64,000 nucleotides of DNA from UBA8437 sp964646205 (lineage in GTDB: Bacteria > Planctomycetota > Planctomycetia > Planctomycetales > Planctomycetaceae). The stretch is taken from NCBI GenBank assembly GCA_964646205.1, contig CAZYAZ010000002.1, positions 62,001-126,000 on the forward strand, given 5' to 3'. Below the pieces are notes generated by a model. The model made no database searches, was not told the origin of the DNA, and was given only the letters and a program-made list of their open reading frames with translations. The stretch's first letter is position 1; each line of letters begins with the position of its first letter. The position numbers were made by a program, and so were the translations under genes. Of the stretch, positions 1-8,603 are shown one piece after another.

Positions 1-183
1 TAGTTGGGTCAAATTGGAACAAACGCGCATACCGCCTTATTCGGTTATGCATCTTGCCAATTCAAGCACAACATACATGTATGATTTATTACCCTCATTA
101 TCCCTAAATTAACACAGCGTTACCAACACGGGGGAAACGCAGCGTGAAATGGCACTGTCTTGCTGGATTTACAGCGAAACCAG

Positions 184-1602
184 TTACGCACCACTGGTCA
201 ATTCGGGAATCGGCGTGCCCTTGGAGAGCACGGGAACCGGCCGTCCACCGAAGTCGGTGAGTGCGGTGTGCTTCGTATCGATCCCGAGATGATCGTAGAT
301 GGTTGCCAGAAAATCGTAGGGACTCACACGACGCCTGACAGGATCCTCGCCCCGAGGATCAGTCGCCCCGATCACTTGCCCGGTCTCCATTCCCCCACCG
401 GCAAAGACCATGGAATTGGCCCGGGGCCAGTGATCTCGTCCGGGCTGTCGAGTGCCCTTGGGCCGACTGGCCTTTCCGGGACCACTGGACGGTTGATTTG
501 AGATCCGCGGTGTCCGGCCAAATTCACCGGTAATGATCACCAGCACCCTTTTGTCGAGTCCACGGTTGTAGACATCTTCGATCAGGGCACTGATTGCCTG
601 GTCAAAGAAAGGAGCTCTCCAGGCCAGCGCTTCAAACACGTGATGGTTCACGGCGTGATCGTCCCAGTTGCTGACACGACCACACAACGGACCATCGAAC
701 TCGGTGGCCACGATATCCACGCCCGCTTCAACCAGTCGCCGGGCCAACAGGCACTGTTGTCCCCACTGGTTGCGACCGTACCGGTCTCGCAGGGCATCGG
801 GTTCACTGTCCAGGTTGAATGCCTTTTGGGCATCGGCGCTCGTCAAAAGCGAAAGGGCCTGGGCTTCAAAGTCGTCAACCGCCTGCATCAATCCGGTCTG
901 GTCAATATCCCGCCGCAGCTTGTCAAAGGACGACCTGAGGTTGGTCCGACGCTGCAAGCGAACAAGAGCGTCCTTTTTGACTCCAATATTCGGAATGGCA
1001 AAAGTCGGCTTACTGGGGTCACCGGTAACACGAAATGCTTCGTACGACGGCCCGAGATACGCCGGGCCGGCAATTTGAAACGCGTCGTATCGATCAACGG
1101 GATTCAACGCGACGTAGTTCGGTAATGCTCCAGGTGAATCAGACCGCAGGAAGTTGGCGACAGTCATCCAGTCGGGATAAATCGGCTTGGGCTTATCACC
1201 CCGGTCAGGATCGCCGGACAGTACCCTCAACGAGCCCGCGGGGTGGCCACCCGCATCATGAGCAACCGAGCGAAGGATGTTGTACTTGTCAGAGATCGCG
1301 GCCATCTTCGGCATCAGTTCGGTCAACTGTGTGCCGGGGACATTCGTCGAAATTGGTTGATAGGGACTCCGGTAGGCGTCGGTAGCATCCGGCTTGGGAT
1401 CCCATGTGTCCAGGTGGCTGCAACCACCCCGCAACCAGACAAGAATCACCGCCGTCTGCTCGGCATCCGCTTCTGGTGCAGTCTCAGCGCGTGCCTGGAA
1501 CAGGCCGGGAAGCGTCAGTCCACTGAAACCCACCAGGCCGGTTCTAAGCAACTCGCGTCGACCCACGCCGACACCGGGACCCTGGCACTGCTGGAGATTC
1601 AT
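184..1602 (-). CDS. DUF1501 family protein, exported by a Tat-type leader
   Basis: A 472-residue protein of the DUF1501 family, which is abundant in planctomycetes, distantly related to sulfatases/alkaline phosphatases, and of unproven function. The N-terminus has the twin-arginine leader GRRELLRTG followed by a hydrophobic stretch, so export in folded form is likely. Family hallmarks are visible: LRGGCSHLDTWDPKP near residue 60 and GEFGRTPR near residue 360. Two ATG codons lie in tandem. The second (1602) is preferred because AGGAGG sits five bases upstream of it. The gene lies about 100 bp downstream of the sialate O-acetylesterase on the same strand. DUF1501 genes usually pair with DUF1549/1553 genes, but none is adjacent here. 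Family assignment is firm; biochemical role is unknown. Confidence 0.85.
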   Translation of the reverse strand: MNLQQCQGPGVGVGRRELLRTGLVGFSGLTLPGLFQARAETAPEADAEQTAVILVWLRGGCSHLDTWDPKPDATDAYRSPYQPISTNVPGTQLTELMPKMAAISDKYNILRSVAHDAGGHPAGSLRVLSGDPDRGDKPKPIYPDWMTVANFLRSDSPGALPNYVALNPVDRYDAFQIAGPAYLGPSYEAFRVTGDPSKPTFAIPNIGVKKDALVRLQRRTNLRSSFDKLRRDIDQTGLMQAVDDFEAQALSLLTSADAQKAFNLDSEPDALRDRYGRNQWGQQCLLARRLVEAGVDIVATEFDGPLCGRVSNWDDHAVNHHVFEALAWRAPFFDQAISALIEDVYNRGLDKRVLVIITGEFGRTPRISNQPSSGPGKASRPKGTRQPGRDHWPRANSMVFAGGGMETGQVIGATDPRGEDPVRRRVSPYDFLATIYDHLGIDTKHTALTDFGGRPVPVLSKGTPIPELTSGA

Positions 1603-1705
1603 CATTGCCTCCTATTGACCTGGACACGCACCAACAAGCGGCGCGTTCACATCAAGATCCACCCATCCATCATATCGGCCACCAGTGACCATCAACAGGC
1701 GAGAT

Positions 1706-3121
1706 TCATTCAGCCTTCCAGGAATCCGTTCGGAATGGAGAGGCTGGCAAGCCGTTCTTGTTGGAGAGGTTTGGCTCGGCCTCCTGGTGCCACCCAAAAC
1801 GGACAGCAGTTGGTTTTTTCACCCCGGGAGCATGAACCACCACCGTGTTGCCAACAATCTTGGCGGATGCTTCGACAAACTTGCGGTCCTCTCCGGCAAT
1901 CGTGAAGTGAGTCAGCGACTTGTCGTCGCGAGAAACCAGTCCGTCACCAACATGATCGAAGGAAATGACGATGGAGTTGTCCCTGGTCGTCATGCCCTTG
2001 TAGAGAGGCCCCGAGTGGACAAGGTTTTTTCTGCCATAGTCCTTGGCCAGGGCCCACAACCCCAGCCGCTTACCGACATCCTGCTTGTTCTTGGGGTGAA
2101 TGTCAGTCCGGTTGCCAATATCAACCGTGACGGCCATGCCCGTATGAGGCACCGAGAGTGTCTTGAGCTGCGCCTCCCAGATTCCAGCCAGTTGCTCTGG
2201 TGCTCGGTTGCCATAGCGATACGGAGCCAACTGAACGTAGTAAAAGGGAAGACGTGGCTTCTGCCACGTGGCCCGCCACCCGGCAATCAAGGCCTTCATT
2301 TTCTCGTAATACAGCATCCCCTCGCCATTGTTCGATTCACCCTGGTACCAGATCGCTCCCCGGATCCCGTAGGGAATCACTGGTGCCACCATGCCGTTGT
2401 AAAGGGCCAGGGGGGTTTGGTGGTTGATTGTGCCATTGCCCCGACGACTGGGAAACTGGTCGAGTGTTCCGGCAATATTGGCCAGTTTCGGGACAGCACG
2501 GAAACCCGCCGGAGGAGTCCATGGCTCGATCCTGGTCCCGCCCCAGTTGCATCCCAGCAACCCGATCGGAACATCAAGTTCCTTGTGCAAAAATCGACCG
2601 AAGTAATAACCCACCGCGGTAAAATCGGCCACGGTATCAGGGCCACACACCTTCCACCCATCACTGGGAATATCGGCCTGTGGGTTATCCGCCGGGCGGT
2701 GTGGAAACTTGATGTGGCGGATCGCTGGATGCTTCGCGTTGGCAATTTCTTCCTCCGCGTTATTCGACTGCCGAACTCGCCACTCCATGTTCGACTGGCC
2801 CGAGCAGAACCAGACTTCGCCGACCAGCACGTTCTTGATTGTTGCCTCGCTGGTCCCTTTCACCGCGATCTCGTGCGGCCCACCGGCCTTCATCGACGGC
2901 AGGTAGGCGGTCCAGCGGCCATCAGCACCAGCGGTCGCCGTCACCGTGGCGTCACCCACAGAAACAGTGACCCTGGTTCCGGCTTTGTCCCAACCCCAAA
3001 CCGGCACGGGTTCACCCCGCTGCAACACCATGTTGTCACCGATCACCGAGGGAAACCGGACCTCCGCCTGGATCGTCGGAACAAAAGCCACGAGAAAGAG
3101 TGTCGCGAACAGCCTGCGCAT
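1706..3121 (-). CDS. Sialate O-acetylesterase family (SASA) protein
   Basis: A 471-residue secreted esterase of the SGNH/SASA type, a family that removes O-acetyl groups from sialic acid or other acetylated sugars. The first 19 residues form a signal peptide ending TIQA. A beta-sandwich N-terminal region precedes the nucleophile block FCSGQSNMEW near residue 108, where the serine of GQSN is catalytic. A second conserved block, WYQGESN, is near residue 220. The length is normal for the family. The start is supported by GAGGA eight bases upstream. Whether the substrate is sialic acid or acetylated plant or algal polysaccharide cannot be told from sequence. The exo-sialidase-like gene at 31119-32333 makes acetylated glycans a reasonable guess. 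Confidence 0.85.
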   Translation of the reverse strand: MRRLFATLFLVAFVPTIQAEVRFPSVIGDNMVLQRGEPVPVWGWDKAGTRVTVSVGDATVTATAGADGRWTAYLPSMKAGGPHEIAVKGTSEATIKNVLVGEVWFCSGQSNMEWRVRQSNNAEEEIANAKHPAIRHIKFPHRPADNPQADIPSDGWKVCGPDTVADFTAVGYYFGRFLHKELDVPIGLLGCNWGGTRIEPWTPPAGFRAVPKLANIAGTLDQFPSRRGNGTINHQTPLALYNGMVAPVIPYGIRGAIWYQGESNNGEGMLYYEKMKALIAGWRATWQKPRLPFYYVQLAPYRYGNRAPEQLAGIWEAQLKTLSVPHTGMAVTVDIGNRTDIHPKNKQDVGKRLGLWALAKDYGRKNLVHSGPLYKGMTTRDNSIVISFDHVGDGLVSRDDKSLTHFTIAGEDRKFVEASAKIVGNTVVVHAPGVKKPTAVRFGWHQEAEPNLSNKNGLPASPFRTDSWKAE

Positions 3122-3203
3122 GGTGTGGTTCCTCGTTGTCGGTCCGCCTGGGCAAACATCGGTTTAGCGTTGTGTTGAACGGGAGAAGAGGTGTTGGTGA
3201 CGT

Positions 3204-5747
3204 CTAGACATCAAGGTTCTTGACGTCCAGGGCATGCTCCTCGATGAACTTGCGCCGAGGCTCAACATCGTCACCCATCAGAACACTGAACAGGTCGTGG
3301 GCAGCAGCGGCATCTTCGAGGGTGACCTGCAACAGGTGCCGACTTTGAGAATCCATACTGGTTTCCCACAACTCCTCGGGGTCCATTTCTCCCAGCCCTT
3401 TGAACCGGGTGATCTTCAGGCCTTTTTCTCCCAGCGACCGGACGGCCGGGACCAGGTCCCTGAAACTGGAGAGTGGATTCTCGGAGTCGTCGTTGACCAA
3501 TCGCAACGGGAAGAATGGCTCACCATCGCGGTTGCCGGCCGGCAACAGATCCGTGGCGGAAATCCCATACCCCTTCAGGTCGGCCAGGGCCGAGTTGATC
3601 GCCTTGACCTCGTGAAGATTGGTCCGCTTGAGTTCCGGGTCCTTGCTGTCTGATCCGTTGGAGTCACTTGCGGGAAGATCACCGTTGCCATCCGGGTCCG
3701 CCGCATCCGCCGCGTCCGTCGCGTCCGTCGCGTCGGCCGGCTTCTCATCGTCGGCCACGACGAACTCGCCACCATGCTCCTTCATGGCCGACTCGAGAAA
3801 CGTGTCGACCTCTTCGGTCGAGTGGAACCAGTGCTGTTCCCGTCCCAGAAAAACGCGGTACCGCGGAAGCTGTCCATCATCTCCAGCGTGCTCGGTCACC
3901 AGCCACCTGAGATCCACTCCCCGCCTCTCGAGCGTCTGCAGCGGTTCCTCGAGCACGTTGAGCAACCGGATCACCGATTCCAGCGCGTCACCTTCCAGCG
4001 ACTGCCCTTCCTCGAGTTCGACATGGCTGCCCTCGGCACCCAGCTCAACCAGCTCGGACATCATTTGTTCGTGTGTCTGCACATAACGAGGTTTCTTGCG
4101 ACCCTGGATCACACGGTACAGCGGCGGCTGCGCGATATAGACACACCCCCCCTTGATCAGGGGCTCCATGTGTCGATACAGGAAGGTCAACAGCAGGGTT
4201 CGAATGTGGCTGCCGTCCACGTCGGCGTCGGTCATCAGGATGATCTTGCCGTAGCGCCGCTTGGCAACATCGTCGAGTTGGGCACCCGGCGGAACCCCGA
4301 TCGCCTTGAAGATGTTCGTGACTTCCTTGTTCTGCAGAACCTTGGCCTCGCGGGCTTTTTGCACGTTGAGGATCTTGCCGCGAAGAGGCAGGATGGCCTG
4401 GACATCCGAATCACGCCCGGTGTCGGCCGATCCGCCGGCCGAGTCACCTTCGACCAGGTACAACTCCGTTTCCTCGAGCGTCCTGCTACGACAGTCTCGC
4501 AGCTTTTCGGGCAGTCCGCCGGTGGTCAGGGCCCCCTTGCGACGAATCATCTCGCGGGCCTTGCGGGCGGCTTCCCGGGCCTCCGCGGCCCGCATGCCCT
4601 TTCCGGCAATCAGCTTCGCCACTTTCGGATTGGCTTCGAGAAACTTCGTCAGCCCATCGTGTACGACCGAGGTGACAATCCCCTCGACCTCGCTGTTTCC
4701 CAGCTTGGTTTTGGTTTGCCCCTCGAACTGGGGATCCGGAACCCTGACCGCGATCACCGCCGTCAGCCCCTCGCGAAAATCATCACCGGTAGGAGTCGCG
4801 TCCTTGAAGAGATTCTCCTTGCGACCGTACTGGTTGATCGAACGCGTCAACGCACTCCGAAAACCGCTCAGGTGCGTTCCCCCTTCGATGTTGTTGATGT
4901 TGTTGGCAAACGTGCGAACCGTCTCGGTGAAATCCATGTGGTACTGGACGGCCACATCGACCTCGACATCATCTTGTTGTCCCTGGATAGAAATCACGTT
5001 GCCAAACAGGACCTGTTCGGTTCGGTTCAGGTGTTCGACAAACTCGATCAGCCCCTTCTCATAGCAGAATTCCTCGGACCGCTCGGATCGTTCATCCGAG
5101 ATCAGGATCCTGACTCCGGCATTGAGAAACGCCACCTCCTGCAGTCGTCTCGCCAACGTGTCGAAGCTGAACCGGGTCTCCGGAAAGATCTCCGAGTCGG
5201 GGTGAAACTTGACGTGGGTGCCGGTTTTCGTGGCTTTGCCAAGCTCCTTCAGTGGAGCCGTCATCTGGCCACGCTCGAAGTTCATCGTCCAGAGCTGTTC
5301 GTTGCGTCGAACTTCCACCTCGAGCCATTCAGAAAGTGCGTTGACCGCTGTCAGGCCAACACCGTGCAACCCACCTGTTCCGGTCTTGTAACCACTCTCG
5401 CGATCGAATTTCCCCCCCGCGTGAATCTCGGTGAACACCACTTCAAGCGCCGAACGATCCTCGTGTTCTTCCAGGGCCCCAACCGGAATTCCGCGGCCGT
5501 CATCCTGGACACTGACACTGCCATCATCGTGCAGAATGACGGTGACGGTGGTCGCATGACCATTGACCGCTTCGTCGATACTGTTGTCGACCACCTCGAA
5601 GACCAGGTGATGCAGCCCGCGCGTGGTGGTGTCGCCGATATACATCGCCGGACGCATCCGGATGCCTTCAACACCCTTCAACGCTCGAATTTGATTCGAT
5701 GTGTATTCGGCGCCACCCGCGCCTGTGTCGTCCACCGCGTCGCTCAC
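3204..5747 (-). CDS. gyrB: DNA gyrase subunit B
   Basis: An 847-residue type IIA topoisomerase B subunit that supplies ATPase and TOPRIM functions for negative supercoiling together with GyrA. The GHKL ATPase motifs are seen in order: EVVDNSIDEA near residue 51, DDGRGIP near 82 and GGLHGVG near 125. The TOPRIM domain has LVEGDSAGG near 435 and DADVDGSH near 515. It is of the long form, with an inserted segment in the C-terminal third. That insert contains an acidic, low-complexity linker (about residues 665-710) rich in Ala-Asp-Ala-Thr repeats, encoded by short tandem repeats near 3703-3740. The start is GTG, with GGGAG about nine bases upstream. It is the last gene of the dnaA-dnaN-dciA-gyrB group and lies 18 bp after the dciA-like gene. 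Confidence 0.97.
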   Translation of the reverse strand: MSDAVDDTGAGGAEYTSNQIRALKGVEGIRMRPAMYIGDTTTRGLHHLVFEVVDNSIDEAVNGHATTVTVILHDDGSVSVQDDGRGIPVGALEEHEDRSALEVVFTEIHAGGKFDRESGYKTGTGGLHGVGLTAVNALSEWLEVEVRRNEQLWTMNFERGQMTAPLKELGKATKTGTHVKFHPDSEIFPETRFSFDTLARRLQEVAFLNAGVRILISDERSERSEEFCYEKGLIEFVEHLNRTEQVLFGNVISIQGQQDDVEVDVAVQYHMDFTETVRTFANNINNIEGGTHLSGFRSALTRSINQYGRKENLFKDATPTGDDFREGLTAVIAVRVPDPQFEGQTKTKLGNSEVEGIVTSVVHDGLTKFLEANPKVAKLIAGKGMRAAEAREAARKAREMIRRKGALTTGGLPEKLRDCRSRTLEETELYLVEGDSAGGSADTGRDSDVQAILPLRGKILNVQKAREAKVLQNKEVTNIFKAIGVPPGAQLDDVAKRRYGKIILMTDADVDGSHIRTLLLTFLYRHMEPLIKGGCVYIAQPPLYRVIQGRKKPRYVQTHEQMMSELVELGAEGSHVELEEGQSLEGDALESVIRLLNVLEEPLQTLERRGVDLRWLVTEHAGDDGQLPRYRVFLGREQHWFHSTEEVDTFLESAMKEHGGEFVVADDEKPADATDATDAADAADPDGNGDLPASDSNGSDSKDPELKRTNLHEVKAINSALADLKGYGISATDLLPAGNRDGEPFFPLRLVNDDSENPLSSFRDLVPAVRSLGEKGLKITRFKGLGEMDPEELWETSMDSQSRHLLQVTLEDAAAAHDLFSVLMGDDVEPRRKFIEEHALDVKNLDV

Positions 5748-5765
5748 TGTGTCAACTCCCCCCAG

Positions 5766-6098
5766 CTAATGGCCACTGCCGGCAGATTCTCCCAGGCTTC
5801 CCTTCAACCGAAATTTCAACCGGTTGATCTCCAGGCCGGGTGTCTGTTTGAGTGCCTCAAGCAGACTCGATTTGTGAAACGAATCGAGTTCGTACATCAA
5901 CGCCGCACTGGCCACCTCTATTTCCAGCGATCTGTTCTTCACCGCCACAACCCGTGTTTCGGTCGCGATTCGTTCACCGGCAACTTCCTGCCAGGCCCGG
6001 CTGAGTTGCTCGGCTGCACCGCTTCGGGCCAGGCCCTTCAGGGCAACCAATTCCGAGAGGGCGTCGCCCAGTCTTTGCGGTCCACGGGCTGCCCGCAT
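5766..6098 (-). CDS. dciA: DUF721 / DciA-like helicase-loader protein
   Basis: A 110-residue protein matching the DUF721 family, whose characterised members (DciA) help load the replicative DnaB helicase in bacteria that lack DnaC or DnaI. Typical features are the N-terminal block GDALSELVALKGLARSGA, the tryptophan-centred WQEVAGERIATET and a later ILE-rich strand region. It starts only three bases after the dnaN stop and ends 18 bp before gyrB, so it is almost certainly co-transcribed with both. It occupies the slot where recF sits in many bacteria. The placement fits a replication role. Family assignment is confident; loader function here is inferred from family and context. Confidence 0.8.
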   Translation of the reverse strand: MRAARGPQRLGDALSELVALKGLARSGAAEQLSRAWQEVAGERIATETRVVAVKNRSLEIEVASAALMYELDSFHKSSLLEALKQTPGLEINRLKFRLKGSLGESAGSGH

Positions 6099-6101
6099 TG
6101 A

Positions 6102-7214
6102 TTATCTGTCCTTGGAAAGCGGCATGACCACGTAGGTGTATCCGTCGTCGGTGCAAAAGACCGCAGCACTCTCACTGTCCACCAGGTGCAAGAGAACCGT
6201 CGATTCGGGTTTCAACACTCTCAAGAAATCGGTGATAAATCGCGGGTCAAAACTGATCGAGACGGCATCGCCATCGTAACTCACCGGGATCTCGACCTTT
6301 GATTCCCCGACATCTGCGGCAATCGTTTCTAACGTCAACTGCCCTTTGCTGAACGAGAAGTTCACCCCCCGACTCTCTTCACTCGTGACAATCTGGGCCT
6401 GGCGAACAGCTGAATGGAATGAATCCACCTGCAGGGTCGCCACCTGCGAAGCTCCCGTGTCGATCAGCTTCGTGTAGTCGGGAAATCGCCCTTCGACCAG
6501 CCGGCTATAAATTGTCGATTGACCACACCGGATCAGGATGTCGTTGGCACTGATGGCCACCAGGACTTCTTCCTCGTCATCACTGATCGACTTCTCGATC
6601 AACCGCATCGCCTTGGCCGGAATCACCGGACCAGGATTCACCGGCTCGGTCACTCCCTCGGAACGAACCGGCAACGGCGCCACCGCCAAGCGACGACTGT
6701 CGGTGGCCACCAATGTCACTTTTTCGTTGCCGGGATCAAACAACACACCACCAAGTGCATATCGAGTGCTCTCCTGGTCGGTGGCAAATGCTGTCCGAAT
6801 AATTCCCTCTCGGAATGCGGCTCCCGGAATCGCGAGGTACTGATCGCCCTCGAATGCTGCAACGTCCGGAAACTCATCGGGATCTTCCGACGCCAAGGAA
6901 AACTCGCTACCCGCCGATCGAATACAGACGGACGATTCGGTCACGTCAATATCAACAGTCTCGTCGGTCAACTCACGGAGAATCGATGTGACACGACTTG
7001 TCGGCAGCAAAACCTCACCGCTGGAATCTGTCTCAACTCCAGACAATTCAACGCGAACACCAACCTCCTGGTCTGTCGCCACCAGGGTCACTGCCCCATT
7101 GGCAACCTGAAGCTTGACGTTCCGGAGAATTTCCTTGGGTGTTCGTGTTGGAACAACCGTGCTAACGATCTGAAGTGAGTTGGCCAGGCTGGCTCGGTGG
7201 CATTGAAGTTTCAT
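6102..7214 (-). CDS. dnaN: DNA polymerase III sliding clamp (beta subunit)
   Basis: A 370-residue beta clamp, the usual family length, that encircles DNA and tethers polymerase III and other clamp-binding proteins. The protein begins MKLQCHRASLANSL and shows the family blocks ILRNVKLQV, VATDSRRLA near residue 175, and the C-terminal VVMPLSKDR, the conserved end of the protein that forms part of the partner-binding pocket. An in-frame start eight codons upstream exists, but the family N-terminus supports the ATG at 7214. The gene follows dnaA after a 325-bp spacer and is tightly linked to the dciA-like gene downstream. Confidence 0.97.
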   Translation of the reverse strand: MKLQCHRASLANSLQIVSTVVPTRTPKEILRNVKLQVANGAVTLVATDQEVGVRVELSGVETDSSGEVLLPTSRVTSILRELTDETVDIDVTESSVCIRSAGSEFSLASEDPDEFPDVAAFEGDQYLAIPGAAFREGIIRTAFATDQESTRYALGGVLFDPGNEKVTLVATDSRRLAVAPLPVRSEGVTEPVNPGPVIPAKAMRLIEKSISDDEEEVLVAISANDILIRCGQSTIYSRLVEGRFPDYTKLIDTGASQVATLQVDSFHSAVRQAQIVTSEESRGVNFSFSKGQLTLETIAADVGESKVEIPVSYDGDAVSISFDPRFITDFLRVLKPESTVLLHLVDSESAAVFCTDDGYTYVVMPLSKDR

Positions 7215-7548
7215 AGGTTCACGCCGGTTCTGAAGCACTCCATTGACAAACAGACCAAGCGATTTGATCGCAAAAGACTGTTCTTAATCTTTTAAGTAGC
7301 AGCAGTAGTATTAGGGGTGGCTGAACACCGTCGACAACCCTCGCCAATTCTACGAAAGTCTATGATACCACATGGTTTATTCACTCACAAGCAGCGTCCA
7401 ATTGTGTCAACAAGTTGCCGAAAACAGGGGGCACAACAGGCCACCAGCGGTGTACAAAAACGGGACAAGTGTCATCTAATTGATGTCGGTGTTGGTGCCA
7501 GCAGTTTTGTGCGCCATGGATCCACATGTTATCAACAGGTTATGCACC
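7215..7548. other. dnaA-dnaN intergenic region, candidate oriC
   Basis: This 325-bp spacer between the dnaN start and the dnaA stop has no gene. It is visibly richer in A+T than the rest of the window, especially about 7280-7315. Three nonamers differ by one base from the TTATNCACA DnaA box: TTATTCACT at 7377-7385, TTATCAACA at 7529-7537 and TTATGCACC at 7540-7548. The last two are separated by only two bases, and the last overlaps the dnaA stop codon. Bacterial origins often lie next to dnaA or dnaN, so this is the best oriC candidate in the window. The boxes are imperfect, and no strand-skew calculation was done. Confidence 0.4.
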
Positions 7549-8553
7549 ACCGGGTTCCTCCCGACCTGTCAATTCGGCATGAATCGAATGGACCAGTCGC
7601 CTGAGCTCAGGTTCCCCTCCAAGCCGTTCCTGCATCCGCCGGCAGGCGTGCAAAACGGTTGTGTGGTTTTTGCATCCGAAATAGGCTGCGATGTCCGAGT
7701 AAATCGCTCCGGTGAGCTCCCTGGCCAACAACATGGCACATTGCCGTGGGATGACGATGTGTTGAGCCCGGGTCCGCTCGCGCAGTCGGCCGACAGCGAC
7801 GCCGAACTGGCGGGCGACAACACGAGTGATCTGTTGCAGGCTCGGAGGGTCAGCCGTGGTGTCCTCGGAGACCATGCTTTTGGCCATATTCTTGTCGATC
7901 ACACCACCACTTATCCGGGCCAGGGTTTCCAGTTGTCCAAGGGCAGCCAAAAGGTCTCGTGGTGATCCGGTGATTTTGTGTGCAAGCACCTGGGCGGCAT
8001 CCGCCGGCAATGGCACCTGGTGTCGCGATGCGAAATGTTCCAGCAGCTGAAGTCGGCTGGCTGGACCAGGTCTCCGGACAGAGACGACAAGCCCTCCACG
8101 GCACCGGCTCACGAGCTTGCTGTCGAATCGGTCCAGCCGGCCGGGCAATCGCGAGGCGGTCAACAACACCCGTCCGCCACGACCAAGAAGATCATCAACA
8201 ACTGCCAGCAGTTGCAACTGGCTCTCGCTCCGACCAGCCAGGGCCTGGAGGTCTTCGCACACCAGCGTGTTGAGTTGTCGGAAACGATCCTGGAACGAGG
8301 CAATAGCCTTGTGTTGGGCGGCTTCGGCCAACTCGGCAGCAAATTCGCTGGCCAGGATCAGTTTTCCCTCTCCGTCACCATCCTGTAGGAACAGGCGGGC
8401 CAGGTGAGACTTTCCAGTTCCTGGAGGGCCAGAGACATAGACGCAGGATGGTCGTGATCGGCTCCGGGATCCCAGCTGGGAAACAGCCGTGTGAGCCAAC
8501 CGGATTTCCGGCACCAACAGCAGGGGTTCGGTTTCGTGTCCCGAGACCACCAT
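7540..8553 (-). CDS. dnaA: DnaA-type replication initiator, short form without domains I-II
   Basis: A 337-residue protein carrying only the AAA+ domain III and DNA-binding domain IV of DnaA. The N-terminal LLLVPEIRLAHTAV aligns with the start of domain III, so the roughly 100-residue domains I and II of E. coli-type DnaA are missing. Walker A is GPPGTGKSH rather than the usual GVGLGKTH, and the Walker B region reads LVCEDLQAL. Domain IV ends with the signature CKNHTTVLHACRRM. Its Asn replaces the Asp of the common GGRDHTTV motif, a residue that contacts the DnaA box. Position next to dnaN and gyrB supports an initiator role over an Hda-like one. GGGAG precedes the ATG at 8553 by eight bases; a GTG directly upstream (8556) is the alternative. 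The frame stays open upstream into the cysteine desulfurase gene. Confidence 0.85.
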   Translation of the reverse strand: MVVSGHETEPLLLVPEIRLAHTAVSQLGSRSRSRPSCVYVSGPPGTGKSHLARLFLQDGDGEGKLILASEFAAELAEAAQHKAIASFQDRFRQLNTLVCEDLQALAGRSESQLQLLAVVDDLLGRGGRVLLTASRLPGRLDRFDSKLVSRCRGGLVVSVRRPGPASRLQLLEHFASRHQVPLPADAAQVLAHKITGSPRDLLAALGQLETLARISGGVIDKNMAKSMVSEDTTADPPSLQQITRVVARQFGVAVGRLRERTRAQHIVIPRQCAMLLARELTGAIYSDIAAYFGCKNHTTVLHACRRMQERLGGEPELRRLVHSIHAELTGREEPGGA

Positions 8554-8603
8554 CACCCATGCTCCCGCCCAGGCCCCATCTTCCCGGCACTCACGTGCAG
8601 CAC

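Noticed and set aside
179..198. ACCAGT/ACTGGT hairpin over the stop of the first DUF1501 gene
   Set aside because: The loop is eight bases and there is no T-run. It is too weak to call as a terminator. The rest of 1-183 shows no supportable feature.
3774..6101. Long 775-residue plus-strand frame opposite gyrB
   Set aside because: It is antisense to a clear gyrB and dciA and has no recognisable domain. Long antisense frames are common in GC-rich DNA.
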